The translations under genes were made by a program, and so were the position numbers. Under the pieces are notes generated by a model. The model ran no database searches, was not told the DNA's origin, and saw nothing but the letters and a program-made list of their open reading frames with translations. A stretch of 64,000 bases of DNA, taken from the NCBI RefSeq assembly GCF_033955345.1, contig NZ_CP138332.1:1922001-1986000 (forward strand), written 5' to 3'. Positions within the stretch are counted from its first letter, which is position 1. Every line of letters starts with the position of its first letter. Below, piece by piece: positions 55,768-64,000 of this stretch. The stretch is from Sphingobacterium bambusae (GTDB taxonomy: Bacteria > Bacteroidota > Bacteroidia > Sphingobacteriales > Sphingobacteriaceae).

Positions 55768-57603
55768 ATGGCCAGAGCGCGATTGAATAGTGGTAATACC
55801 CAATCAGAAGACTTACCCAAACCCAAGCTAAACAAAGAGTTAATAAAAAAAGCTTTAAAGATCTTTTCTTACCTGCAACCCTACCGCGGTAAATTTATCT
55901 TGGGTATGCTGTTTCTCACCTTGTCCAGCTTAACCATGTTGACCTTTCCAGCGCTGCTGGGCGCCATGATCGATGCCGCTCAAGGCCGACAAACATACCC
56001 TTGGCTTCCTGCCGATGTTTTGCAAATTGGCGCCATATCCATGGTTATTTTGCTTTTTCAATCCATCGTCTCTTTTGGTCGGATACGCCTTTTTGTAGAA
56101 ATCGCAGAGAAAGCGCTTGCCAACATCCGGAAGGACACCTACCACAAACTGATCACGCTCCCTATCGAATTTTTTGCCAACCGCCGCGTCGGCGAACTCA
56201 ACAGTAGGCTTTCATCCGATTTAGCGCAAATACAAGATACGCTCACCACCACACTTGCAGAGGTTTTACGACAAACCATTAGTTTGGCTTTTGGGGTTTG
56301 TCTTTTGGTATTTGTCTCGCCGAAATTAGCTTTGATGAACCTGTGTATACTACCCATCATCGTTGTGACGGCCATGATATTCGGACGCTTCATACGCAAT
56401 TTGTCGCGGCAAGCACAAGATCAACTCGCTGATTCCAATAGCATTGTGCAGGAAACCCTTTTGGGTATCAGCAATGTCAAAGCCTTTGTCAACGAATACT
56501 ACGAAACTAGACGCTATGCCGGCAAACTGGATGCTGTCGTTAGCCTAGCCGTTAAGGGAGCTACCTATCGCGGTATGTTTGCCTCTTTTATTATCTTCTG
56601 CATCTTTGGCGCCGTTATCGCCGTGATCTGGTATGGTGCATCGCTGGTTTCCACGCATGAAATCACCGTGGGCGATCTCACGACCTATATACTCTATTCT
56701 ATGTTTGTGGCAGGCTCCATGGGTAGCTTCCCAGAGCTTTACGCCAATATACAACGATCCTTGGGTGCCAGCGAGCGGGTTTTGGAAATTCTAGCCGAAG
56801 AGCAGGAAAACATAGCTATCTCTGAACACAACAAAGAGATCGAACATAAAATACACGGTGCGCTCCGATTCGAGCAGGTAGGCTTCAGTTATCCGTCACG
56901 CGCAGATAGCCCCATATTACGCAATGTGTCTTTTTCGGTGCAAGCCGGTCAGAAACTCGCATTGGTAGGGCCTAGCGGCACCGGCAAATCCACGATCGCC
57001 TCCCTCGTGTTGCAATTCTACAAAGCATCCACCGGCAATATTTCTTATGATGGCCGCGACAGTAGCCTTTTCTCCCTCACCGATATCCGTAACCAAGTAG
57101 CCATTGTACCACAAGATGTACTCCTATTCGCCGGCACAATCCGCGAAAACATCGGCTATGGAAGACTAGATGCCGATGCTGAAGATATCATCAACGCTGC
57201 AAAACGTGCCAATGCCCATGATTTCATCATGGCCTTTCCACAGGGTTATGACACGCTTGTTGGCGAACGTGGCGTTAAGCTATCTGGAGGACAACGTCAA
57301 CGTATTGCCATTGCTCGTGCTTTATTAAAAGATCCGGCTATCCTCATTCTGGACGAGGCGACCTCCGCCCTAGACTCCGAGTCGGAACGTTTGGTTCAAC
57401 TGGCTCTTGAAGAGCTCATGCGCGATCGAACTTCCATTATCATTGCCCATCGCCTAAGCACCATCAAAAATGCAGACCAAATTGTGGTCATTGAGAATGG
57501 GCAGGTATCCGAAATGGGGAATCATGAAACGCTTATGGAGAAAGGAAGTGGTCTATACCACCATTTATACTCGCTACAGTCTGCACGACAAACTATTAGT
57601 TAA
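55768..57603 (+). CDS. ABC exporter, fused permease-ATPase (MsbA/multidrug type)
   Basis: A 611-residue half-transporter that dimerises to export lipids, drugs or peptides. The six-helix membrane domain spans about residues 40-330, and the ATPase domain about 365-605: Walker A GPSGTGKST (401-409), Q-loop VPQDVLLFAGTIREN, signature LSGGQRQR (504-511), Walker B ILILDEATSALDSE (about 527) and the switch His in IAHRLST. The type is common in Bacteroidota. Despite the nearby ccm genes it is not CcmA, which would lack the membrane part. The substrate is unknown. Confidence 0.94.
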   Translation: MARARLNSGNTQSEDLPKPKLNKELIKKALKIFSYLQPYRGKFILGMLFLTLSSLTMLTFPALLGAMIDAAQGRQTYPWLPADVLQIGAISMVILLFQSIVSFGRIRLFVEIAEKALANIRKDTYHKLITLPIEFFANRRVGELNSRLSSDLAQIQDTLTTTLAEVLRQTISLAFGVCLLVFVSPKLALMNLCILPIIVVTAMIFGRFIRNLSRQAQDQLADSNSIVQETLLGISNVKAFVNEYYETRRYAGKLDAVVSLAVKGATYRGMFASFIIFCIFGAVIAVIWYGASLVSTHEITVGDLTTYILYSMFVAGSMGSFPELYANIQRSLGASERVLEILAEEQENIAISEHNKEIEHKIHGALRFEQVGFSYPSRADSPILRNVSFSVQAGQKLALVGPSGTGKSTIASLVLQFYKASTGNISYDGRDSSLFSLTDIRNQVAIVPQDVLLFAGTIRENIGYGRLDADAEDIINAAKRANAHDFIMAFPQGYDTLVGERGVKLSGGQRQRIAIARALLKDPAILILDEATSALDSESERLVQLALEELMRDRTSIIIAHRLSTIKNADQIVVIENGQVSEMGNHETLMEKGSGLYHHLYSLQSARQTIS

Positions 57604-57695
57604 AATTCTGTTAAAAATATTTTTAGTAAAACCTTTTTCAGGTTTCCGTGTTTTTCTATATAAAGAAGGTTATAGAAATTATAAAAAGAAGAATC

Positions 57696-58073
57696 ATGGA
57701 AAAAAATAAGAATGGATTAGTTGCCTTTGCACTTTTAGGTTTGGCCGTAGGAACTGCTGCATATTATTTACTGGGTACCGAAGATGGAAAGCGCCAATTA
57801 GACCGTGCAAATGAAGGCGTTAAAAGCTTGACGAAATCAATCAAAGAGCTTTCTAAAAAAGAAGCTAAGCGTGCTGCGAAGTTGGCAAAATCAGCAAAAG
57901 CAGACCTCGAGAATTTAAAAGACAAAGCTAAAGAAGCCGGCAAACATGCCCTAGATTCGGCGTCACAAAAAGCGCAGCAATGGGCGAGCAAAGCATCTGA
58001 CGCAGCACATAGTGCAAGCGACAAAGCGGACGAAGTGATTGCAGAAGCAAAAGCGGAAATCAACAAAGCCTAA
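57696..58073 (+). CDS. YtxH-like small protein, Lys/Ala-rich
   Basis: A 125-residue protein with one N-terminal membrane segment (GLVAFALLGLAVGTAAYYLLG, of which the Gly-rich core is typical of YtxH) followed by a long Lys/Ala/Glu-rich helix (KSIKELSKKEAKRAAKLAKSA, KDKAKEAGKHAL, DAAHSASDKADEVIAEAKAEI) resembling LEA/apolipoprotein-like repeats. Often stress-linked in this phylum. I start at the ATG 57696 rather than a GTG at 57648. Single gene after the ABC exporter. Confidence 0.8.
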   Translation: MEKNKNGLVAFALLGLAVGTAAYYLLGTEDGKRQLDRANEGVKSLTKSIKELSKKEAKRAAKLAKSAKADLENLKDKAKEAGKHALDSASQKAQQWASKASDAAHSASDKADEVIAEAKAEINKA

Positions 58074-58118
58074 AACGGCAAATTTGGAGATCAGCCCGTT
58101 TTCGACGCGAAGTATTCG

Positions 58119-58126
58119 TATCTTTG
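58119..58126 (+). promoter_or_regulatory. Perfect -7 box just before ccmB
   Basis: TATCTTTG lies only 9 nt before the ccmB ATG at 58136. If used, the transcript would be leaderless or nearly so. The -33 element is weak (TTTT/TTTC at 58099-58103, spacer of 15). Confidence 0.45.
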
Positions 58127-58135
58127 CTGGCGTCC

Positions 58136-58795
58136 ATGAACACACTCCAACAAGTTAAAACGTTAGTCTATAAAGATATTGTTTTAGAATGGCGCTCCAA
58201 GTACGCCATCAATGGTATCTTATTATATGTGGTATCTACAGTTTTTGTCTGCTATCAAGCATTTAAATCTGTAGATACCCTTGTATGGAACGCCCTGTTC
58301 TGGATAATCCTACTCTTCGCCAGCATCAACGCCATTAGCCGAAGCTTTACCCAAGAGAGCCCTTACCGACAGCTTTATTATTATACAATCGTCAGTCCTT
58401 CGGCCATTATCCTGTCCAAGATTATATACAACAGTTTGGTTATGATCTTGCTTTCTACCATTGCCTATACCGTCTACTCCATCACGTTTAAGAATCCAAT
58501 TGGCGATCCATTATTGTATGGCTTCACGGTCCTATTAGGTAGCATCAGCTTTGCTTCGGTATTTACCATGGTCTCTGGTATCAGCGCTAAGGCAGGCAAC
58601 AATAGCACACTCATGGCTATCCTCAGCTTCCCCGTAATCATCCCCTTGTTGATCGTCCTGATAAAACTCTCTCAAAATGCCCTTACGGGCTTGGATCGCG
58701 CCATTAGTACCGGAGAAATCGTCGTCCTATTGGCAATTAATGTAATTACGATTACAATTTCTTTGTTGTTATTTCCTTACCTTTGGCGTGATTAA
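58136..58795 (+). CDS. ccmB: Heme exporter permease CcmB
   Basis: A 219-residue inner-membrane protein with six hydrophobic segments. The N-terminal VYKDIVLEWRSKYAINGILLY and the SFTQESPYRQLYYYTIVSPSAIILSKIIYN block match CcmB, the permease partner of the CcmA ATPase in cytochrome c maturation system I. I chose the ATG 58136 (MNTLQQVKTLVYKD), dropping four residues of the longer frame. It is 17 bp upstream of ccmC. No ccmA is in the window. Confidence 0.9.
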   Translation: MNTLQQVKTLVYKDIVLEWRSKYAINGILLYVVSTVFVCYQAFKSVDTLVWNALFWIILLFASINAISRSFTQESPYRQLYYYTIVSPSAIILSKIIYNSLVMILLSTIAYTVYSITFKNPIGDPLLYGFTVLLGSISFASVFTMVSGISAKAGNNSTLMAILSFPVIIPLLIVLIKLSQNALTGLDRAISTGEIVVLLAINVITITISLLLFPYLWRD

Positions 58796-58812
58796 TTTTT
58801 CAATTTTCAAAC

Positions 58813-59478
58813 ATGAGAAAATCTTGGTGGAAAATATTAGGACTAGTGATGGTTGCTTCCGCTATTGTGGCGGGATTGTTAGGGCCGGTTCCTGCTTTAT
58901 TCCTTCTTCACGAAACAATTAGAAATGTGTACTTCCACGTTCCCATGTGGTTTGCCATGGTTACCCTGTACCTCATCTCGGTTATTTTCAGCATTAAATA
59001 CCTTAATTCGGGAAAAGTTGAGCACGATTTAATGGCCGTGGAAGCCGTCAACACAGGCATTATGTTTTGCGCTATGGGTCTTTTTACGGGCATGCTATGG
59101 GCAAATATCACTTGGGGTGATGCTTGGCCAAATGACCCAAAGCTAAATGGCTCTGCGATTGCGACCCTGATGTATTTGGCCTACCTTGTACTACGCAATG
59201 CTTTGGAAGAAGAGCAAAAAAGAGCGAAGATCTCCGCCGTGTATAACATTTTTGCATTTCCAGTGATGATCGTTTTACTCTACATTTTACCCAAGTTGAC
59301 GGACTCCCTACACCCAGGAAGTGGTGGCAACGGCACTTTCGGTGATTTGGACATGAACAATCAGATGCGTCCCGTGTTTTACACATCTGTGATCGGCTGG
59401 ATCTTGATTGGCGTTTGGGTGTTTACCCTGCGCTATCGCCTACGTTTATTAGAAAACAAGAAGAATCAAATCGATTAA
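58813..59478 (+). CDS. ccmC: Heme handling protein CcmC
   Basis: A 221-residue six-helix inner-membrane protein that holds heme for transfer to CcmE. The HxxxW and HVP motif is in YFHVPMWFAMV, and the tryptophan-rich WWD region is TWGDAWPNDPKLNGSAI, a variant of WGxxWxWD seen in this phylum. The axial His residues lie in YFHVPM and SLHPGS. It lies in an operon with ccmB and a ccmD-like gene. Confidence 0.9.
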   Translation: MRKSWWKILGLVMVASAIVAGLLGPVPALFLLHETIRNVYFHVPMWFAMVTLYLISVIFSIKYLNSGKVEHDLMAVEAVNTGIMFCAMGLFTGMLWANITWGDAWPNDPKLNGSAIATLMYLAYLVLRNALEEEQKRAKISAVYNIFAFPVMIVLLYILPKLTDSLHPGSGGNGTFGDLDMNNQMRPVFYTSVIGWILIGVWVFTLRYRLRLLENKKNQID

Positions 59479-59527
59479 TTAAAAATTCACCCTACAGTCA
59501 ATAATCCAACTGACTCATAACAATAAA

Positions 59528-59728
59528 ATGATGAAAAATAGCATTGCAGCCATTCTCCTTTTCTTATCAAGCAGCAACCTGTTTGCACAAGGGGATATTG
59601 AAATGGCGACAGGACTTCGCAGCTCAGGCAAGATATATGTCGTGGTGTTGGTTTTACTGACTATCTTCGCGGTGTTAGGCATCTCCCTGTTCCTGCTGGA
59701 TCGCCGAATTAAAAAACTGGAAAAATAA
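59528..59728 (+). CDS. CcmD-like small membrane protein
   Basis: A 66-residue protein with an N-terminal signal-like segment (LFAQ), then GLRSSGKIYVVVLVLLTIFAVLGISLFL, a membrane helix, and a charged tail (DRRIKKLEK). This size, topology and its place 50 bp after ccmC fit the short CcmD-like protein of the Bacteroidota ccm cluster. The start may be either of the first two Met codons. Confidence 0.75.
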   Translation: MMKNSIAAILLFLSSSNLFAQGDIEMATGLRSSGKIYVVVLVLLTIFAVLGISLFLLDRRIKKLEK

Positions 59729-59756
59729 ACCCTCAAAATAACCGGATTCGTTATTC

Positions 59757-60740
59757 ATGATCATCAACCAACATCGGAAATTTACCCCCATCAATATTGT
59801 GTCGGTATCGATTGTTGGCTTGGCGCTCTGCATGGGGGTGTTTCTCCATCTTCCCGAGCGAATCACACCGATTCTATTTGAACCGGCCATCAATAATTTA
59901 ATTGGTGTCAAGCTAGGAGACAACCTGCGTCCCGGGGAGAATGTTTTCATCACCCTGCTCCTTACCCTGCTGCAGGCATTTTTCCTCAACAGGATCGTCA
60001 GCCACTTTAATTTCCTTGGCAAGCCGAATTTCCTAACGGCATTGCTATATATGACCTTGGTGAGCTTGTTTGCTCCTTTTTTGGTGCTATCACCGCCCTT
60101 GATCTGTAATTTTATTGCCATATGGATGTTGGGAAAGCTCTTCAACATCTACAAACAACAAGATGTTAAAGGCTTGATGTTTGACCTCGGCATGATCGTC
60201 GCCGCCGGAAGTCTTATTTACTTCCCATTTATGCTGATGATGATGCTGTTATGGATCAGTTTAGTCATTTTCCGACCTTTCAACTGGCGCGAGTGGGTCA
60301 CTCCACTACTGGGGTTCAGCACCATCTACTTCCTGCTGGGTGTTATATACTATTGGCTGGGCCGCGTGAAGGAGTTTTACGCCATCTTCGAACCTTTGGC
60401 TTATCCCTTCCCTAGCGAACTTTCCTTGAATGTCTACGATTATTTGGTGATCGTACCTATCATCATCGCCCTGTTTTTCTTCCTTTTCGTACTAAAGGAT
60501 CAATTTTTCAAAAGCGTGGTCCACCTGCGGAAAGCCTTTCAATTGCTGTTTTTTATGGTATTGATTACCCTCGTGTCGTTTTACCTCAATGAGCACATTA
60601 CCATCAACCACTTTTTATTATGTGCTCCGCCCATAGCGATCTACTTGGCCTACTACTTCACCCATTCCAAATCGAAATGGCTTTACGAAAGCTTATACCT
60701 GATCATCATCATCACCATCCTTTACTTTCAGTTTTTCTAA
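59757..60740 (+). CDS. Polytopic membrane protein, DUF6427-like
   Basis: A 327-residue protein with about eight to ten membrane segments and few charges. The RPFNWREWVTP motif and the general pattern resemble DUF6427, a Bacteroidota family of unknown function. It starts 28 bp after the ccmD-like gene on the same strand, perhaps in the same message. I am unsure of the family name. Confidence 0.65.
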   Translation: MIINQHRKFTPINIVSVSIVGLALCMGVFLHLPERITPILFEPAINNLIGVKLGDNLRPGENVFITLLLTLLQAFFLNRIVSHFNFLGKPNFLTALLYMTLVSLFAPFLVLSPPLICNFIAIWMLGKLFNIYKQQDVKGLMFDLGMIVAAGSLIYFPFMLMMMLLWISLVIFRPFNWREWVTPLLGFSTIYFLLGVIYYWLGRVKEFYAIFEPLAYPFPSELSLNVYDYLVIVPIIIALFFFLFVLKDQFFKSVVHLRKAFQLLFFMVLITLVSFYLNEHITINHFLLCAPPIAIYLAYYFTHSKSKWLYESLYLIIIITILYFQFF

Positions 60741-60949
60741 GAAAAACAGCTAACCACCTATACATTAGATGATTAACCTTTTTTAACAAATTGAACTAAC
60801 GGAATAATTAAAAATTAGATAGTTTTGTAACAAAATTTGACACAGCAATCATTTTAGCAACACGTCCAAAAATAGAGGGCCCAGCATTAAAAAGCCTAAA
60901 GATGAATAGTGGAAGCTGGATTTGCTATCATGCAACACATACATATTAT

Positions 60950-62272
60950 ATGCACAGAAATTTAATAGGAAGTTTTACTAAAATAGCGTTAAAGTTCGTT
61001 TTGGGCTTGGCCGTCTTTGCGGCACATAACGGCTACGCCCAGCAGTCCACCTCACACTCGCCCTACTCGCAGTTTGGTCTTGGGCAGATGCGGGAAGACC
61101 TCTTACCGCAAACGCGTGCTATGGGCGGGATATCCGCAGGTGTCCGCTTTTTAAATGGCCTTCCTACATTGAATATCGCGAATCCTGCATCCTACTCTGG
61201 GCTAAATAGAACCATCTTGGAAGCCGGTATGTACGGAAACTTTACCCAGCTATCAAAAAATCAAAGTACCGATCAAACGGCCGACTTTGCATTTGGCCAC
61301 TTGGCGATTGCTGTCCCGCTCGCAAAGTATGGTGGACTCGCTTTTGGACTTATTCCTTTTTCTGATGTAGGTTACTCTTCCGCTTCATCACAGTCGATTG
61401 ACACCTTAAATTACCAAACATCACTCTCTGGACAAGGAGGTATAAACAAAGCATTCGTAGGCTACGGCGTATCGCCGATCAAGGGTTTAAGCGTTGGTGC
61501 TAACGTGGGATTCCTTTTCGGAAACCTCTACGACATCACCAATGTACGTTTTCTAAACCAAGCTGATGCCTACCAAACGGAGCGTAGAGAAACCCGTAAC
61601 ATACGCGGCGCGACTTTAGACTACGGTGTGCAGTATAGCAAAGCGCTTGGCCGGAAATACAACCTTACCGTGGGCTATAGTGGAAGTCTAAACAACCAGA
61701 TTACTGCCAAGCGAGATATGATGGTCACCATCTCGGAGAACAGCTTTGACGACGATTTCATTGCGCCGCCTTCGGATACCATTAGCTCACGCGCTTTGGG
61801 CAACAGCTCGCTTAGCCTTCCCCTGAAACATAACATTGGTTTCACCCTATCCAAAGGATACAATTGGATGGTCGGTGCAGACTTCAAGTATACCGATTGG
61901 TCCAACTTTGAGATGCCACAGAACCAAGCTCGACTTGGAAAAAGCTATGGTGTAGCAGTCGGTGGACAGATAAAACCGGATCCAACGTCTGTTCGCTATT
62001 GGAATCAAGTCGATTACCGACTGGGCTTCCGCTACAACAAGACACCGCTCGTTTATCGTAACCAAAACATCAACGATATGGCTGTAACCGTAGGTTTCGG
62101 ATTCCCCCTACCGGAGACCAACTTTGGGCGTACCTTCTCACAGATCAACATCTCTGGAGAATTCGGGCAGCAAGGAACACTGAACAACAACCTAGTTAGA
62201 GAGCGCTATATCAATATCAACTTTGGATTTACAATCAACGACTCGTGGTTTATCCGCCGCAGCTTAGACTAA
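60950..62272 (+). CDS. Outer-membrane beta-barrel protein (FadL/OmpP1-like)
   Basis: A 440-residue protein with signal peptide (NGYAQQ) and a run of alternating strands: SPYSQFGLGQMRED, ARAMGGISAG-like region TRAMGGISAGVRF, NIANPASYSGL, and barrel hairpins to the end (INFGFTINDSWF). The N-terminal pattern (small residues then NPAS) is typical of FadL-like outer-membrane proteins of Bacteroidota. The ATG 60950 (MHRNLIGSF) is preferred to the frame start at 60902. It ends 2 bp before lptC, so the two are coupled; a role in envelope lipid transport is plausible. Confidence 0.75.
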   Translation: MHRNLIGSFTKIALKFVLGLAVFAAHNGYAQQSTSHSPYSQFGLGQMREDLLPQTRAMGGISAGVRFLNGLPTLNIANPASYSGLNRTILEAGMYGNFTQLSKNQSTDQTADFAFGHLAIAVPLAKYGGLAFGLIPFSDVGYSSASSQSIDTLNYQTSLSGQGGINKAFVGYGVSPIKGLSVGANVGFLFGNLYDITNVRFLNQADAYQTERRETRNIRGATLDYGVQYSKALGRKYNLTVGYSGSLNNQITAKRDMMVTISENSFDDDFIAPPSDTISSRALGNSSLSLPLKHNIGFTLSKGYNWMVGADFKYTDWSNFEMPQNQARLGKSYGVAVGGQIKPDPTSVRYWNQVDYRLGFRYNKTPLVYRNQNINDMAVTVGFGFPLPETNFGRTFSQINISGEFGQQGTLNNNLVRERYININFGFTINDSWFIRRSLD

Positions 62273-62274
62273 TT

Positions 62275-62877
62275 ATGCCTGCATCAGCAACAAAAATATC
62301 AATAAAGTTGCCCCTATTGCTATGTTTATGGCTAGGGGCAACCTTATTTTGGGCTTGTGAAAACGATCTACGCGATGTGGAGAAAATCGCCAATATACAG
62401 CAAGAAGAAAATGTGAACGTCTCCAAGGATGTAACCGTAACATACAGCGACTCCGCTGTCGTGAAGGCAGAACTTACGGCGCCCGAGCTTCGGGAATACC
62501 CCGACAGTATTGGCTTTTATGAATTTAAAAAAGGCACTTTAATCCGTTTCTTTGACGAAAAAGGAGTAGAAAGCCAACGTATCAAGTCCGATTACGCCAG
62601 CCAAAAACCCAAAGAAGGTCTTACGGAATTTCGACGAAACGTCGTTGTCACTATGGCGAATGGCTCGATTATCAAAAGTGAGGAATTATTTTTCGATGAA
62701 AAGAAAAATATCTACTACAATACCGTACCCATTACGTTTGACCTGAAGGATGGCCGCGGTAGCTTTCAGGCCACCAGCTTTGTATCCGATACCGATTTCA
62801 AGAAGATCGACGGTCAAAACATGACCGGCTACTATGTCCCAAGTAGCAATCAGCAGTTTCCGATGATGGGACGTTGA
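62275..62877 (+). CDS. lptC: LptC-like LPS export protein, lipoprotein
   Basis: A 200-residue lipoprotein (FWAC, Cys28) with an OstA/LptC-type beta-jellyroll: VTVTYSDSAVVKAELTAPELREY, GVESQRIKSDYASQKPKEGLTEFRRNVVVTMANG and SEELFFDEKKNIYYNTVP. LptC bridges the inner-membrane LptBFG transporter to the periplasmic LptA bridge. The start at 62275 is 2 bp after the barrel gene stop. The next gene is a PpiD-like foldase, the usual envelope neighbourhood. Confidence 0.88.
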   Translation: MPASATKISIKLPLLLCLWLGATLFWACENDLRDVEKIANIQQEENVNVSKDVTVTYSDSAVVKAELTAPELREYPDSIGFYEFKKGTLIRFFDEKGVESQRIKSDYASQKPKEGLTEFRRNVVVTMANGSIIKSEELFFDEKKNIYYNTVPITFDLKDGRGSFQATSFVSDTDFKKIDGQNMTGYYVPSSNQQFPMMGR

Positions 62878-63031
62878 GGAAGCTCATAACAATTATTATC
62901 AAATTAAGTTTCTCTGCATCGTAATTTTTTATATTTTTTTTCATAAAAGTTGTATCTTGCGCCTTGTTTTTAATGAAGGTCAATTAAATAACTGAAACAA
63001 GCATTTACAAAATAAACACAGTATATAGACT

Positions 63032-64000
63032 ATGGGATTAATGAGCTATTTGCGGAACCGAGCGGGGTTGGTAGTTACCATCATCGGTTTGGCAATTGTT
63101 GCGTTTTTATTAGGGGACGCCATCAATGTGGGTACTCCTTTTTGGGTAAAAAGTCAAAATCAAGTTGGTAGCGTAAACGGAGAGTCTATCGATTACCAGG
63201 CATTCAATGCGCAGGTGGATCAGACCACCGCCATGTACCAACAACAAATGGGCGGAGCTGCTTCACCGCAAATTCGTTCATACGCTGTTCAACAGGTATG
63301 GAATCAATTCGTATCACAGGAACTACTAAAACAAGAGATCGAGCGTTTAGGCCTTACTGTAGGCAAAGACGAATTGAACAGCTTGGTAACCGGAGCAAAC
63401 CCTTCACCGCAGATTGTGCAGGCATTTACCAATCCGGAGACTGGTGTATTCGACAAAAATCAATTGAACACCTTCATCAGTCAAGTAAAATCGCAGGGAA
63501 CGCCAGAAATGGTGCAACAGTGGGATATGTTGTTGGAGAATATCAGCAATGAACGCTTAAACCAAAAATACTCCAATCTACTGAGCAACAGTGTTTATGT
63601 AACATCCTTGGAAGCACAGGAAGAATATAATCAACGCAACAAACTGGCTAATTTCAAATATTTGATGTTGGATTATTCATCCGTAAAAGACGGTGAAATA
63701 AAATTGAGTGACTCCGATTTCAAGACTTACTATGATGCCCATAAGAACGGCTTTAAAAATCCAGAAGAAACCCGTTCTATCGAATACGTATTATTTGATG
63801 CTACACCTACGGCTAACGATACCGCCGCAGCAAAATCCAACATCGAGCAGTTGAAAGCTGAATTAATCGCTTCCAAAACAGACTCTTTGTTTGCAGCCGT
63901 TAATTCAGACACAAAACACCCTTTCACTTACATCCGCAAAGGACAGGTAAGCCCTGATTTGGATTCCGTTATCTTCAACGTTCCTGTAGGAACAACAGTA
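63032..64000 (+). CDS. ppiD: PpiD-like peptidyl-prolyl isomerase (N-terminal part, runs off the right edge)
   Basis: The first 323 codons of a membrane-anchored periplasmic foldase. A short cytosolic N-terminus MGLMSYLRNRAG is followed by a membrane anchor (LVVTIIGLAIVAFLLGDAI), then the SurA_N-like chaperone domain with VGSVNGESIDYQAF and LKQEIERLGLTVGKDEL. The parvulin domain would follow beyond the edge. TATCTTGC (62953-62960) is a partial -7 box about 70 nt upstream. Confidence 0.9.
   Translation, partial: MGLMSYLRNRAGLVVTIIGLAIVAFLLGDAINVGTPFWVKSQNQVGSVNGESIDYQAFNAQVDQTTAMYQQQMGGAASPQIRSYAVQQVWNQFVSQELLKQEIERLGLTVGKDELNSLVTGANPSPQIVQAFTNPETGVFDKNQLNTFISQVKSQGTPEMVQQWDMLLENISNERLNQKYSNLLSNSVYVTSLEAQEEYNQRNKLANFKYLMLDYSSVKDGEIKLSDSDFKTYYDAHKNGFKNPEETRSIEYVLFDATPTANDTAAAKSNIEQLKAELIASKTDSLFAAVNSDTKHPFTYIRKGQVSPDLDSVIFNVPVGTTV

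Noticed and set aside
55768..57603. ABC protein as the missing CcmA
   Set aside because: It contains its own six-helix membrane domain and has the MsbA-type layout; CcmA is a short ATPase only.
59100..59160. CcmC tryptophan motif looks degenerate (WGDAWPND rather than WGxxWxWD)
   Set aside because: I recall the WPND/WSND form as usual in Bacteroidota CcmC proteins, so not a defect.
59515..59736. Minus-strand frame opposite the ccmD-like gene
   Set aside because: The plus-strand frame has signal and membrane segments and operon context; the opposite frame has none.
1..64000. tRNA, rRNA, CRISPR arrays, insertion sequences, phage or toxin-antitoxin genes
   Set aside because: Looked for by eye on both strands; no T-arm sequences in cloverleaf context, no regular repeats, no transposase or integrase motifs were found.

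Overview
The window looks like a chromosomal segment of a Bacteroidota bacterium, most likely Sphingobacteriaceae (Sphingobacterium/Pedobacter-like). The basis is two SusC/SusD pairs, abundant SPII lipoproteins, a complete SprA (type IX secretion translocon), the maeB-ruvA-sprA neighbourhood, a HisIE and a HAD-fused HisB, and promoters of the Bacteroidota type (TTTG, a spacer of about 20, TAnnTTTG). The genus is inference from gene content, not from a marker gene.

Region 1 (1-25.8 kb) is accessory glycan and peptide acquisition. It opens with the N-terminal part of a GH29 alpha-L-fucosidase running off the left edge. Next come two paralogous lipoproteins: a stand-alone subtilase prodomain and a full S8 subtilase. 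Then two tandem units of ROK regulator, SusC and SusD follow, all on the minus strand. After a membrane acyltransferase of the DUF5009/NagX type come a minus-strand GH92 alpha-mannosidase and GH3 glycosidase pair and a divergent second GH29 fucosidase. The enzyme set points to fucosylated, mannose-containing glycans such as N-glycans, with ROK proteins rather than ECF sigma or HTCS regulators as the local control.

Region 2 (25.8-29.8 kb) is a TonB-dependent receptor followed by a DUF4374 lipoprotein, an arrangement resembling the XusA/XusB xenosiderophore system of Bacteroides. It has a consensus promoter, a Fur-box-like sequence at the predicted start site, and a 220-nt leader holding three hairpins with the same CGGCAA hexaloop. 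This leader is the most unusual feature I found.

Region 3 (29.9-44.3 kb) holds housekeeping and envelope genes: aminopeptidase P, PBP4-type DD-peptidase, malic enzyme with phosphotransacetylase domain, ruvA, the 7-kb sprA (TTG start), and free methionine-(R)-sulfoxide reductase.

Region 4 (44.3-54.0 kb, minus strand) holds a WD40 protein, a histidine cluster hisC-hisB-hisH-hisA-hisF-hisIE (no hisG or hisD), rnz, a STAS protein, purC and phoH.

Region 5 (54.3-64 kb, plus strand) holds a DUF62 SAM hydrolase, a small membrane coiled-coil protein, an MsbA-type ABC exporter, a YtxH protein, ccmB-ccmC-ccmD, a DUF6427-like membrane protein, an outer-membrane barrel protein, lptC and the start of a PpiD-like foldase.

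I saw no tRNA, rRNA, CRISPR array, insertion sequence or prophage genes. Motif and promoter calls were made by eye; no database search was possible.
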